From NCBI RefSeq assembly GCF_037974355.1, contig NZ_CP150235.1:4650001-4714000 (forward strand): 64,000 bases of DNA. Reading direction: 5' to 3'. This DNA is from Paenibacillus sp. FSL R5-0517 (GTDB lineage: Bacteria; Bacillota; Bacilli; Paenibacillales; Paenibacillaceae). The stretch's first letter is position 1. Each line of letters starts with the position of its first letter. Made by a program: the position numbers and the translations under genes. Positions 44,607 to 53,801 of this stretch are shown one piece after another. Below the pieces are notes generated by a model. That model did not search any database. It was given only the letters and a program-made list of their open reading frames with translations, and was not told the DNA's origin.

Positions 44607-46712
44607 ATGAATTTTTTTCGCAATCGCAAGCTCGCTGTTAAGCTGGGACTTTTACTCGGGATCGTATTGCTCTGCTGTATTGGAGCCCTGATTGCATTTA
44701 ACACCAAATCGATTTACGACAAAAGCCTGCAATACGGGGAAACCGTTGCGGGACAAGCAGCGAATCGTGCTACGAACGAGTTCATGACAGACATGAACCA
44801 GGTCAAAAACACATTGGACACCATGAGTATCACGTTATTGGATGCCGCTAAGAACGGCTCACTCAATCGCGAGGAAGTCGTTAGACTTCTTGAGCAGTAT
44901 CTGAAAAAGGATGAGAAAGTTTTTGGCTTTTATACGGGCTGGGAACCGAATGCCTTTGATGGAAACGATGCGAGTCACGTCAATAAAAATGATTATGATG
45001 ATGCTACGGGTCGATTTGTTCCATACGCCATACGGGACGGCAACTCTCTGCATTTTGAGCCGCTCACGACCTATGAGGGAAACAGTGAAACCAGTACATA
45101 TTATCAGCTGCCCAAGAAAACCAAATCCATCTATTGGTCAGAGCCTGTTACCTATACGGTTGGCGGGAAAGAAACACTACTCGTTTCGATTGTCCTCCCT
45201 CTCTTGGATGAAAACAACACTTTTCTCGGTATTGTTGGGGCCGACTTTACCATTGATCGTTTTCAGCAAAATATAGCATCACTCAATCCGGATCAAGGTT
45301 ATGCCATGCTGATTACTAGTGAAGGACAGATCGCTGCGCACGGCTCCAAACCGGAACTGGCTAATGCAGACGCCGTCATTCCAGCTGATATGAAGACGGT
45401 CATTCAGCGTATACAGTCCGGCGAGTCTCAGTTTTATGCCACTGATCCCGAAGTAGGGGAAGAGCTGTTTATTGCTGAACCTGCCAGGTTACAAGGAACA
45501 GATTCGAACTGGTATCTTGTATCAGCACTGCCAAAGAGCCACATTCTTCAACCCTTCTATGACAGCTTGAACTGGTCCATACTGATTGCCGCACTGGCTG
45601 TACTTCTGCTTGCAGGTGTGGTTACCTACACCATCATCTCCATTGTTAGACAATTAAATCAAGTTAATATCGTCGCTGGGCAGCTGGCTGGCGGAGACTT
45701 GACACAAAAGTTACCTGTCCGATCCAAAGATGAATTTGGCGTCATGGCAGGTCATATGAATCAGATGATGGATACCCTGCGACATACCATATCGGTTATA
45801 TCCGAACATGCTCTATCTGTAGGCTCAACTTCTCAACAGTTGACCGCAGGTGCCGAAGAAACAGGTAAAGCCGCCGAACTGATTGCCTTAACAGGAGTCG
45901 AACTTGCAGATAAAGCAGGTAAACAGGTGCAGGAGCTGCAAGAGTCCTCCCGTTCCATGAATGAAATATCTGTCGGGATCGGAAGAATAGCAAAGGCCGC
46001 CTCCGATGTATCCGATTCATCGCGAACGGTGGCCGAACGAACAACCGTCGGAAGTGATAAGATTCAGTCCGCCATGCGCATGGTCGATAGTGCCACTTCA
46101 TCTGTGCAGACATCGATGACCGCACTGGAGAATTTCCGCCAACGTTCCGAAGAGATTGGCCATATTACAGGCATGATCACGGAAGTTAGCCGTCAAACCA
46201 ACCTACTCGCACTTAATGCTTCCATTGAAGCATCACGAGCAGGGGAACACGGACGCGGGTTTGGCGTTGTTGCTTCCGAGATTCGTAATCTGGCTGAACA
46301 ATCCAGATTATCAGCAGCGCAGATTGCAGCGTTAATTCATAGCGTTCAGCAAGAGGTCCTTTCTCTCGTTGAAAATATGGAACATGGAAATTCCGAAGTT
46401 ATTCATATTGCGGACGTGATTAATGAGAGTGGTGAGCTCTTCCTCTCCATCTCATCACAGATTTCAGATGTTAATGTGCAGATCGAGCATGTCTCAGCCA
46501 TTGCACAGCAGATGTCAGCTGGATCACAGCAGGTTGATGCCACGTTGGAACAACTCAAAACCATCGGTCATGAAACAGCAGATCATGCAACTCGTGTTGC
46601 TTCTGCCTCTGAAGAACAACTCGCATCCATGGAAGAGATTACGGCGGCATCTGCCTCTCTGGCTAATCTTACCCAGGAACTCTTAGAACTGATTCAACGT
46701 TTCAAAACCTGA
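44607..46712 (+). CDS. Methyl-accepting chemotaxis protein
   Basis: 701 residues. TM1 at ~11-31, an extracellular dCache sensor (~40-315; WEPNAFDGND, YWSEPVTYTVGGKETL and GADFTIDRF are typical), TM2 at ~324-346, a HAMP domain and a long signalling coiled coil. The CheA/CheW-contacting tip reads EVSRQTNLLALNASIEASRA followed by GHGFGVVA-like GRGFGVVASEIRNLAEQS. The dCache signature suggests amino acid or small ligand sensing; the ligand is unknown. Single gene with its own terminator. Confidence 0.95.
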   Translation: MNFFRNRKLAVKLGLLLGIVLLCCIGALIAFNTKSIYDKSLQYGETVAGQAANRATNEFMTDMNQVKNTLDTMSITLLDAAKNGSLNREEVVRLLEQYLKKDEKVFGFYTGWEPNAFDGNDASHVNKNDYDDATGRFVPYAIRDGNSLHFEPLTTYEGNSETSTYYQLPKKTKSIYWSEPVTYTVGGKETLLVSIVLPLLDENNTFLGIVGADFTIDRFQQNIASLNPDQGYAMLITSEGQIAAHGSKPELANADAVIPADMKTVIQRIQSGESQFYATDPEVGEELFIAEPARLQGTDSNWYLVSALPKSHILQPFYDSLNWSILIAALAVLLLAGVVTYTIISIVRQLNQVNIVAGQLAGGDLTQKLPVRSKDEFGVMAGHMNQMMDTLRHTISVISEHALSVGSTSQQLTAGAEETGKAAELIALTGVELADKAGKQVQELQESSRSMNEISVGIGRIAKAASDVSDSSRTVAERTTVGSDKIQSAMRMVDSATSSVQTSMTALENFRQRSEEIGHITGMITEVSRQTNLLALNASIEASRAGEHGRGFGVVASEIRNLAEQSRLSAAQIAALIHSVQQEVLSLVENMEHGNSEVIHIADVINESGELFLSISSQISDVNVQIEHVSAIAQQMSAGSQQVDATLEQLKTIGHETADHATRVASASEEQLASMEEITAASASLANLTQELLELIQRFKT

Positions 46713-46743
46713 TGTAAAAGACCTCCAATACGACACATCATTC

Positions 46744-46789
46744 AGGCCACCCTATGCACCTCAGCATGGAGGTGGCCTGCTTATATTTT
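46744..46789 (+). terminator. Terminator of the chemoreceptor gene
   Basis: AGGCCACC/GGTGGCCT with inner CATG pairing, then T-rich sequence. Confidence 0.75.
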
Positions 46790-46905
46790 GGCTTACAACT
46801 CATGAAATGTGCATCAATATCGCATGATATATAGCATAATGCATGGCAGAATGGCAAATTTCGACCATTACTTGTATTTCTCAGGCATGCAAACCCGCCT
46901 TTTTA

Positions 46906-46914
46906 TGCTATAAT
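46906..46914 (+). promoter_or_regulatory. Extended -10 promoter of the PBP gene
   Basis: TGCTATAAT (TG at 46906-46907, TATAAT at 46909-46914), 30 bp before the start codon; the -35 region is weak. Confidence 0.6.
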
Positions 46915-46943
46915 AAGTGCTGTTAAAAGGAGGAAGACACTGA

Positions 46944-49900
46944 ATGGTTGATGTTAATAAGAAAAAGCCCGATGAACAGCCTGTACGCAAGCGCAGCTTT
47001 GCCCGCAGACTGGGAAGTTTCGTCAAATGGATGGTTGTCCTTGGATTTATGGGGGTACTATTTGTAGGCGGTGCTTTGATGGGATACGTCAGTTCCATTG
47101 TGAAAGACGAGCCTGTCCGTTCAAGGGCCCTGATTGAACAAAAAGTCAGCGAAAACTCCATCACAGGCTTTGCTTACTTTGCCGACGGCAGTCCGATCGG
47201 TCAATTACGTACGGAAGAAGACAGGCGTCCGGTCACTACGGACCAGATCCCACAAAAGGTTATTGATGCAGTCATTGCGATTGAAGACAATCATTTTTAC
47301 GAACATAAAGGTGTAGACATGAGCGGAACACTACGTGCCGTGAAGCAAAAAGTGCTGAAAGAATCAGTACAAACCGGTGGTAGTACACTGACTCAGCAAT
47401 TGGCGCGTCGTGTATTTTTGAATCTGGATCGCACGGAAGATCGAAAAGTGAAAGAAATCTTGCTCTCACTTCGACTCGAACGTTTCCTGACCAAAGACGA
47501 GATCATGACAGCCTATCTGAACAAAGTTCCTTTTGGTAATGGTTCCAGCGGATACAACGTTTATGGAATCAAAGCGGCCGCCAAAGGATTGTTTAATATT
47601 AACGATCTAGAAAAAATCAACATTGCTCAAGCTGCTTATCTTGCTGGATTGCCACAACTCCCCTCCTCTTACTCCGCTTTTAACGGTAAAGGTGATTTTG
47701 TAGAGGAAAATTTTGACCGCGCAATCAATCGTCAGCATCTGGTATTACGTCGTATGCTTGAACTGGGCAAGATCAATCAGTCCGAGTATGACGAAGCTCT
47801 TGCTTTTGATATCAAAAGTTCACTCGCTCCGAAGACCATCAAGGCTTACAATACTTATCCATATCTTATGATGGAAACGGAACGACAAGCTGCACAGATT
47901 TTGATGAAACAATTAAATTCCGACACAGCTGAATCTACAGACAAAGGTACGGATGCCGACACACCTCAGAAGGAAAGCAGTGCATTATTAGAGGAAGCTC
48001 AGACGCAACTGCGGACAGGTGGATATCGTATCTACACGACCATCAACAAAAGTATCTACAAAACGATGCGTACCATTGCGGAAGATGACAGCAACTTCTC
48101 AGCAGATGATCCTGTCAAAGGAAAAGAACAAACTGCTGCCATGCTGATTAATCACAAAACAGGTGCTATTCTCGGCATGATTGAAGGACGGGATTTCCAG
48201 GATGAACAGATGAACTACGCAACGCAGATGATACGTCAGCCAGGTTCAACGATGAAACCAATAGCCGCTTATCTTCCTGCGTTAGATGAAGGTCTTGTTC
48301 AGCCAGCTTCAATTATTGATGACTCACCGATCATACTGAAAAGCGGTCCGAGCGGGTACCACATTGCAAAGAACGCTAACAACCGGTACCAAGGACTTGT
48401 TACGGCCCGCAGAGCACTGAATTACTCACTTAATATACCGGCTTTGAAATTGTTCAATGAAGAAGTCGGAATCGACAAAGCGTGGGCTTTCGCCAAGAAA
48501 TTAGGAATCACCACGATTCAGAAGGAAGACTATCAGGCTCAGACTGGTGTTCTCGGAGGTCTCCAATACGGTGTAACCGTTGAAGAGCTGACCAGTGCCT
48601 ATGGTGCCATCGCCAATAATGGTGTATATAATGATTCCTACATGATTAGCAAAATTGTAGATTCCAAAGGCAACATCGTCTACAAACACGATACGGAACC
48701 AGTTCAGGCCTTCTCGGAGCAGACAGCATACCTGATGACCGATATGCTGCGGACTGTTATTACAGAGGGAACGGCAGATAAAGTACGTGAAAATTACAAA
48801 TACTCGAAAAGTGTACCGATTGTAGGTAAAACAGGTTCCACTCAAAACTATGCAGATGTTTGGTTTGAAGGCTATACACCTGATGTCACACTTGGCGTAT
48901 GGGTTGGATACAAACAGCCGGTGAATACGCTGGAAAGCAAATCACAGCGGAAACGTGCGCAGCAACTGTGGTCGAAAATCCTGAATGAAGTGATCGATAC
49001 ACAAAAAGATCTGTTCGTCACGGATTCGTTCAAAAAACCATCTGGGATCGAAACGCGTACGGTATCGGCTTACAGCGGCAAGTTGCCAACATCCATGACT
49101 GACAAGTTTGTTACGGATATTTTCAACAGCAAGTTTGTTCCGAAGGATAGCGATGACGGTGTCGCCAAAGCCAAATACATTACTTACAATGGTGTAAACT
49201 ATATTCCGCGTGATGGAACACCTTCGGACATGTTGAAGGAAAAGACAGTAATCAAGCGTAAAAAACCAATCTCGGATCTCATCAAAGAATTGCAGAATGC
49301 TTTCTCACGTATGAGTCGACATGAGTCACTTGCTTATTACCTTCCTGAAGATGCGGATGCAGACATGCCGACACAGATTGATCCAAGAACAGATAACGGC
49401 AAAACTCCTGATGCACCAGGTAACGTACGAATCTCAACCTCGGGTGACACAGCTGTCATTACATTTAATGGCACACCTGAGAACGATGTCGTGGGTTATC
49501 GCCTGTATCGATCTGTGAACGGTGGAGGATTCCAGAACCAAGGTCAGGTCGTCCTGACCGGTGAATCCAGATCATTCTCTGCTTATGCAGCGCAAGGCGG
49601 CAACTTCGCCTTCTATGTAACCGCAGTGGATGTTGCTGGCAGAGAATCTTCTCCTAGCGCAACCGTAAATAGTGCCGGAAGTGTAGCTCCTCCAGTGGAA
49701 GAAGAGATTAATGAGCCGATTGAAGTTCCAGGTACAATTGTTACTCCAGGAGAAACGCAGACCGATAATACAACAACGACAGCCCCAGGCACACCTGGTC
49801 AAGTCAGCGTATCTGCTCTATCTCAAGGGCTGCGCATTCAATGGGCGTCCACGCCAAACGCAGATAGTTATACTGTATTTTACAGTGAAACAGGCTCGGC

Positions 49901-50039
49901 CTACACCAAAATTGGAACGACAGCGGGCAATACCATGGATTATGGCGTACCCGCATCGACCAGTGGATGGTTCAAGGTATCTGCCAGCAACAGTGCAGGT
50001 GAATCCGAACCTTCCGCAGCTGTACATTTTCAGCCCTGA
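46944..50039 (+). CDS. Class A penicillin-binding protein with FN3 domains
   Basis: 1031 residues, long for the family. A basic cytoplasmic tail, one membrane anchor (~31-53), a glycosyltransferase domain (~70-240: IEDNHFYEHKGVD, QTGGSTLTQQLARR) and a transpeptidase (~375-690) with SxxK in PGSTMKP, SxN in YSLN and KTGS in VGKTGST. Two C-terminal fibronectin type III domains follow (~840-925 and ~945-1030) after a low-complexity linker. It polymerises and crosslinks peptidoglycan; FN3 modules probably bind wall polymer. AAAGGAGG precedes the ATG. Confidence 0.95.
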   Translation: MVDVNKKKPDEQPVRKRSFARRLGSFVKWMVVLGFMGVLFVGGALMGYVSSIVKDEPVRSRALIEQKVSENSITGFAYFADGSPIGQLRTEEDRRPVTTDQIPQKVIDAVIAIEDNHFYEHKGVDMSGTLRAVKQKVLKESVQTGGSTLTQQLARRVFLNLDRTEDRKVKEILLSLRLERFLTKDEIMTAYLNKVPFGNGSSGYNVYGIKAAAKGLFNINDLEKINIAQAAYLAGLPQLPSSYSAFNGKGDFVEENFDRAINRQHLVLRRMLELGKINQSEYDEALAFDIKSSLAPKTIKAYNTYPYLMMETERQAAQILMKQLNSDTAESTDKGTDADTPQKESSALLEEAQTQLRTGGYRIYTTINKSIYKTMRTIAEDDSNFSADDPVKGKEQTAAMLINHKTGAILGMIEGRDFQDEQMNYATQMIRQPGSTMKPIAAYLPALDEGLVQPASIIDDSPIILKSGPSGYHIAKNANNRYQGLVTARRALNYSLNIPALKLFNEEVGIDKAWAFAKKLGITTIQKEDYQAQTGVLGGLQYGVTVEELTSAYGAIANNGVYNDSYMISKIVDSKGNIVYKHDTEPVQAFSEQTAYLMTDMLRTVITEGTADKVRENYKYSKSVPIVGKTGSTQNYADVWFEGYTPDVTLGVWVGYKQPVNTLESKSQRKRAQQLWSKILNEVIDTQKDLFVTDSFKKPSGIETRTVSAYSGKLPTSMTDKFVTDIFNSKFVPKDSDDGVAKAKYITYNGVNYIPRDGTPSDMLKEKTVIKRKKPISDLIKELQNAFSRMSRHESLAYYLPEDADADMPTQIDPRTDNGKTPDAPGNVRISTSGDTAVITFNGTPENDVVGYRLYRSVNGGGFQNQGQVVLTGESRSFSAYAAQGGNFAFYVTAVDVAGRESSPSATVNSAGSVAPPVEEEINEPIEVPGTIVTPGETQTDNTTTTAPGTPGQVSVSALSQGLRIQWASTPNADSYTVFYSETGSAYTKIGTTAGNTMDYGVPASTSGWFKVSASNSAGESEPSAAVHFQP

Positions 50040-50056
50040 TTTAGGCAAAGTTACCC

Positions 50057-50105
50057 CAAAAAAGCCTCATTCTCAGATCGTATCTGAGGGTGAGGCTTTT
50101 TATTT
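50057..50105 (+). terminator. Terminator of the PBP gene
   Basis: AAAGCCTCA..CTCAGAT/ATCTGAG..TGAGGCTTTTT; strong stem and T-run. Confidence 0.9.
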
Positions 50106-50120
50106 GTACTTGCATCAGCT

Positions 50121-50160
50121 AAAAAAAGCCTGCTTTATGCCACTGGCATAAAGCAGGCTT
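50121..50160 (-). terminator. acsA terminator
   Basis: Perfect 16-bp stem AAGCCTGCTTTATGCC/GGCATAAAGCAGGCTT, followed on the minus strand by seven T. Confidence 0.95.
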
Positions 50161-50225
50161 CTACAACCACAACCGGATTCCTCATTGATAGAGTCACCGG
50201 AATTTGACTTCGTAGAGTATCAACG

Positions 50226-51950
50226 TTAGTCTTCAATGGTGGATAGATCTCCTGCCGGAAGATCTAGCTCCCAGGCTTTCAGCACACGGCGCATGATTTT
50301 GCCAGAACGTGTCTTAGGCAGTTTATCCTTGAACTCGATCTCACGCGGAGCAGCATGGGCAGACAGGCCCTCTTTGACAAAACGGTAAATCTCTTCTTTC
50401 AGCTCCGGTGTCGCCTCATATCCTTCACGAAGCGCCACAAAGGCTTTGATGATCTCCCCACGTGTCACATCCGGCTTACCGATTACACCCGCCTCTGCCA
50501 CCGCAGGATGCTCTACGAGCTTGCTCTCCACTTCAAAGGGGCCGATGCGCTCTCCTGACGAATTAATCACATCATCAATCCGTCCCTGGAACCAGAAGTA
50601 TCCTTCTTCATCCATATAAGCAGAGTCACCGGATACATACCAGCCCGTAAGCCTGAAATACTCCTCGTATTTCGCAGGGTTATTCCAGATCTTCGCCATC
50701 ATGGATGGCCAAGGTGCCCGTATCGCCAGATTACCCATACTGTACGGCGGCAATTCCTGCCCACGATCATCAATAATGGCTGCTTGGATGCCAGGCAACG
50801 GACGTCCCATGGAGCCAGGCTTGATCGGCATTCCGGGATAGTTACAGATCAGCTGTGCACCTGTTTCCGTCATCCACCATGTATCATGAATTCGCTGACC
50901 ATAGGCTTTCCATCCCCAGCGAACAACCTCCGGATTGAGCGGTTCACCGACAGACATGACATGACGCAGACTGCTCAGATCAAACTGGGCGATGGTCTCT
51001 TCTCCAGCTCCCATCAGCATACGGAAGGCCGTTGGTGCACTGTACCAGATCGTGACTTTATTCTTCTGGATGGTGTTGTACCAATCTTGAGGACTGAAAC
51101 GACCGCCACGTATTACATTGGTCACTCCGTTGAGCCATGGAGCAAAGATACCGTAAGAAGTCCCTGTGACCCAACCCGGGTCTGCCGTGCACCAGTACAC
51201 ATCATCCTCACGCAAATCCAGAACAACCTTACCTGTATAATAGTGCTGAATCATGGCATTTTGAACATGGTACACCCCTTTGGGTTTACCCGTAGAGCCT
51301 GAGGTATAATGAATGAGCAAACCATCCTCACGATTCAACCACTCTACTTCCATCTCATCCGAAGCGGCAGACATCTCTGCATCAAAATCGATGAGTCCTT
51401 CTTCCGTCTGCTCGCCTCCACCCACAATAAAGATATGTTTGAGTTCAGGCAACTCGGAACGTTTGATGCGTTTCAGTAATTCCGGAGTTGTGACGAGCGC
51501 TACTGCTCCGCTATCCTCCAGCCGATCCTTCACTGCCGTTTCCATAAATGCTTCGAACAACGGGCCCGCGATGGCTCCAGCTTTCAATATTCCCAGCAGA
51601 CTAAAATACAGTTCAGGACTTCGAGGCATAAAAATAAATACCCGCTCTCCTTTGGCTATGCCATATTTGCGGAGAACGTTCCCGAACCGACTCGACTGTT
51701 CACTCAGATCAGCAAAAGTATAGGCCTCTTCACGTGAAGCATCGCTATACAATAAAGCGGTTTTGCCGCCCCTTCCTTCCAGTACATGACGATCAATCGC
51801 TTCATGCGCCATGTTTACTTTTCCGCTGGCGTGCCACGTAAAATGCTGTTCCACCGATTCCCAATCGAACCGGCTTCTCGCCTCCGTGTAATCGCCCAGA
51901 TTAGATTCAGACACAACCGTTTGCAGCATCTCACCATGTGCTTGACTCAT
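50226..51950 (-). CDS. acsA: Acetate-CoA ligase (acetyl-CoA synthetase)
   Basis: 574 residues; makes acetyl-CoA from acetate, CoA and ATP through acetyl-AMP. ANL-family motifs: YTSGSTGKPKGV (P-loop), WWMTETG, YVSGDSAY and the C-terminal KTRSGKIMRR, whose GK lysine is catalytic and, in Bacillus, the acetylation target of AcuA. The acuA gene is divergently transcribed next door. A cre site in its leader predicts CcpA repression. Length matches B. subtilis AcsA. Confidence 0.96.
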   Translation of the reverse strand: MSQAHGEMLQTVVSESNLGDYTEARSRFDWESVEQHFTWHASGKVNMAHEAIDRHVLEGRGGKTALLYSDASREEAYTFADLSEQSSRFGNVLRKYGIAKGERVFIFMPRSPELYFSLLGILKAGAIAGPLFEAFMETAVKDRLEDSGAVALVTTPELLKRIKRSELPELKHIFIVGGGEQTEEGLIDFDAEMSAASDEMEVEWLNREDGLLIHYTSGSTGKPKGVYHVQNAMIQHYYTGKVVLDLREDDVYWCTADPGWVTGTSYGIFAPWLNGVTNVIRGGRFSPQDWYNTIQKNKVTIWYSAPTAFRMLMGAGEETIAQFDLSSLRHVMSVGEPLNPEVVRWGWKAYGQRIHDTWWMTETGAQLICNYPGMPIKPGSMGRPLPGIQAAIIDDRGQELPPYSMGNLAIRAPWPSMMAKIWNNPAKYEEYFRLTGWYVSGDSAYMDEEGYFWFQGRIDDVINSSGERIGPFEVESKLVEHPAVAEAGVIGKPDVTRGEIIKAFVALREGYEATPELKEEIYRFVKEGLSAHAAPREIEFKDKLPKTRSGKIMRRVLKAWELDLPAGDLSTIED

Positions 51951-52030
51951 GCTTGCCAGCCTCCTTCAACTCGACATTTCGATTCCCGTTAGGGCTCAAT
52001 TCTCATTGCCTTTGTGTTGACTGAACTTCC

Positions 52031-52044
52031 AGTTAGCGCTTACA
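52031..52044. promoter_or_regulatory. cre site (CcpA operator)
   Basis: On the minus strand TGTAAGCGCTAACT fits the catabolite-responsive element consensus TGWAARCGYTWNCW at every position. It lies 81 bp before acsA, downstream of a likely acsA promoter (TATAAT with TAGACG 18 bp away, near 52140), fitting repression by roadblock. Confidence 0.8.
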
Positions 52045-52246
52045 TTAGTAGAGAGAACTTCTCATCATGTACTTGCTCGGCCAAACAGATGTTAACCATA
52101 CTGTATTGAATTGTGAACATTTTTTGTCTACGCAATTATAGCAAATCTTTTCAATTGTCGTCTATGGCTTTTCAATTTTTTGGATTTTTGCTATAGCTGA
52201 CACTTTGAACAACCTCTATAAGTAGGGAGAGAGAGGAGCATGATCC

Positions 52247-52879
52247 ATGGAACATATCAAAAAACATCATATGCGTTCCATCTTCAAGTCCGGCCACCGC
52301 ATTACTGTTGAAGGTCCCGTGCAGGCCGAGGAGATTACCCGTCTTGCCTTCCATCCGGATCTGGATGCCTTTCGGCGACCAACGGAGCAGCAGGAAGCTC
52401 TGGCCGAGATCGCAGCATTACCTGAAGGGCGAATTATCATTGCACATGAAAATGAAACGATTATCGGTTATGTAACCTTTCACTATGCGGATGATTGTGA
52501 ACGCTGGTCCGAGGGCAATATGACTGATCTGATAGAGCTTGGGGCAATCGAGGTTGCGGACGACTATCGCTCGCTTGGCATTGGACGTGAGATGTTGCTT
52601 ACGGCTTTGGAAGATCAATACATGGAGAACTATATTATTTTCACCACAGAATATTATTGGCATTGGGATCTGAAGGGCAGCGGACTGAATGTATGGGATT
52701 ATCGCAAGATGATGGAGAAGCTGATGCAAACGATCGACATGACTTGGTATGCAACAGACGACCCTGAAATATGTTCACATCCTGCAAACTGTTTGATGGT
52801 ACGTATCGGAAGTCAGGTGCCGATCACATCGGAAGAACAGTTTGATCGTGTACGCTTCCGCCATCGGTTCATGTATTAA
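52247..52879 (+). CDS. acuA: Acetoin utilization protein AcuA (AcsA acetyltransferase)
   Basis: 210 residues, the same length as B. subtilis AcuA and very similar: EGPVQAEEI, LPEGRIIIA, ERWSEGNMTDLIELGAIEVA, YIIFTTEYYWHWDLKG and the terminal FRHRFMY. It is a GNAT enzyme that acetylates the catalytic lysine of AcsA and switches it off; AcuC reverses this. acuB and acuC do not follow here, unlike in B. subtilis. GAGAGGAG precedes the ATG. Confidence 0.95.
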   Translation: MEHIKKHHMRSIFKSGHRITVEGPVQAEEITRLAFHPDLDAFRRPTEQQEALAEIAALPEGRIIIAHENETIIGYVTFHYADDCERWSEGNMTDLIELGAIEVADDYRSLGIGREMLLTALEDQYMENYIIFTTEYYWHWDLKGSGLNVWDYRKMMEKLMQTIDMTWYATDDPEICSHPANCLMVRIGSQVPITSEEQFDRVRFRHRFMY

Positions 52880-52911
52880 TTCGATGATCTGTTCGAAAAA
52901 CGATATACATA

Positions 52912-52979
52912 ACAAAAACCGCCTCTCGAAGCTTGATCCATACTTCATGGAACAGCTAATCGATAAGCGGTTTTTCTTG
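52912..52979. terminator. Bidirectional terminator between acuA and mtnN
   Basis: AAAAACCGC at 52914 pairs with GCGGTTTTT at 52969, enclosing a second stem (GATCCAT/ATGGA). A-run and T-run lie on opposite sides. Confidence 0.7.
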
Positions 52980-52987
52980 ATGCGCCT

Positions 52988-53683
52988 TTACATATTTTCT
53001 AACATATGCTCCACAATACGATGCGAACGCTGGGAAGATTCCACGGTAAATTCAGCAAAGTTGACATGCGCCGAGCCATCCGCTTTATCTGACATTCCAC
53101 GCAGGACAACAAATGGTACACGATTCATGTAACAAACCTGAGCGACTGCTGCCCCTTCCATTTCGGCACATGCACCGTCCATTTCGGTATATAACATGTT
53201 AACGGTATCTTTATTGGCAATAAACTGGTCTCCCGATAATACTTTACCAATCAAATAATGGGCCCCCAGCGCTTTACATGCCTCTTCAGCCAGTGTAATA
53301 AGCGAAGCCTCAGCAGGGAATGCAGATGTCTCCTGGTAAGGAATAACCCCGCGTTTGAACCCCAGTGGCGTTACATCCATGTCGTGCTGAACACATACGG
53401 ATGATATAACCATATCTCCAATATTCAGCTCCGGGTTAACCGCCCCCGCAACACCTGTGAAGATAATGCGATTCACCTGAAAACGATCAATCAAAATCTG
53501 TGTCGTAACCGCTGCATTTACTTTACCTACGCCGGATTTGCACACGACAATTTGCTTGCCCAGCCATTCGCCTGCAACGTATGTAATCCCGGTCTGTTTG
53601 ACCGTCTCAAGCTGTTTCATACCTGCAAGCAAAAGCGCTACTTCCTCATCCATCGCTCCGATAATGCCAATCGTTTCACGCAT
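52988..53683 (-). CDS. mtnN: 5'-methylthioadenosine/S-adenosylhomocysteine nucleosidase
   Basis: 231 residues. IGIIGAMDEEVALLL, FTGVAGAVNPELNIGD, SGDQFIA, EMEGAAVAQVCY (nucleoside-binding Glu) and RGMSDKADG (catalytic Asp) are all in place. It cleaves adenine from MTA and SAH, by-products of polyamine, quorum-signal and methylation reactions. The ATG at 53681-53683 has AGGAGG 9 bp upstream; the frame is open 14 codons further. Confidence 0.96.
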   Translation of the reverse strand: MRETIGIIGAMDEEVALLLAGMKQLETVKQTGITYVAGEWLGKQIVVCKSGVGKVNAAVTTQILIDRFQVNRIIFTGVAGAVNPELNIGDMVISSVCVQHDMDVTPLGFKRGVIPYQETSAFPAEASLITLAEEACKALGAHYLIGKVLSGDQFIANKDTVNMLYTEMDGACAEMEGAAVAQVCYMNRVPFVVLRGMSDKADGSAHVNFAEFTVESSQRSHRIVEHMLENM

Positions 53684-53725
53684 CTTCTGATACCTCCTGT
53701 TTTCACTTTCAACCTCATTCAGCAC

Positions 53726-53748
53726 AAAAGCTCCGTCTCCGGAGCTTT
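53726..53748 (-). terminator. ccpA terminator
   Basis: AAAGCTCCG/CGGAGCTTT around a short loop, followed on the minus strand by TTGTG. Confidence 0.7.
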
Positions 53749-53801
53749 CGCATATCCACTATGTAGAGAGAGGTTTCTCTCTTTCCTGTATATAATTCCG
53801 A

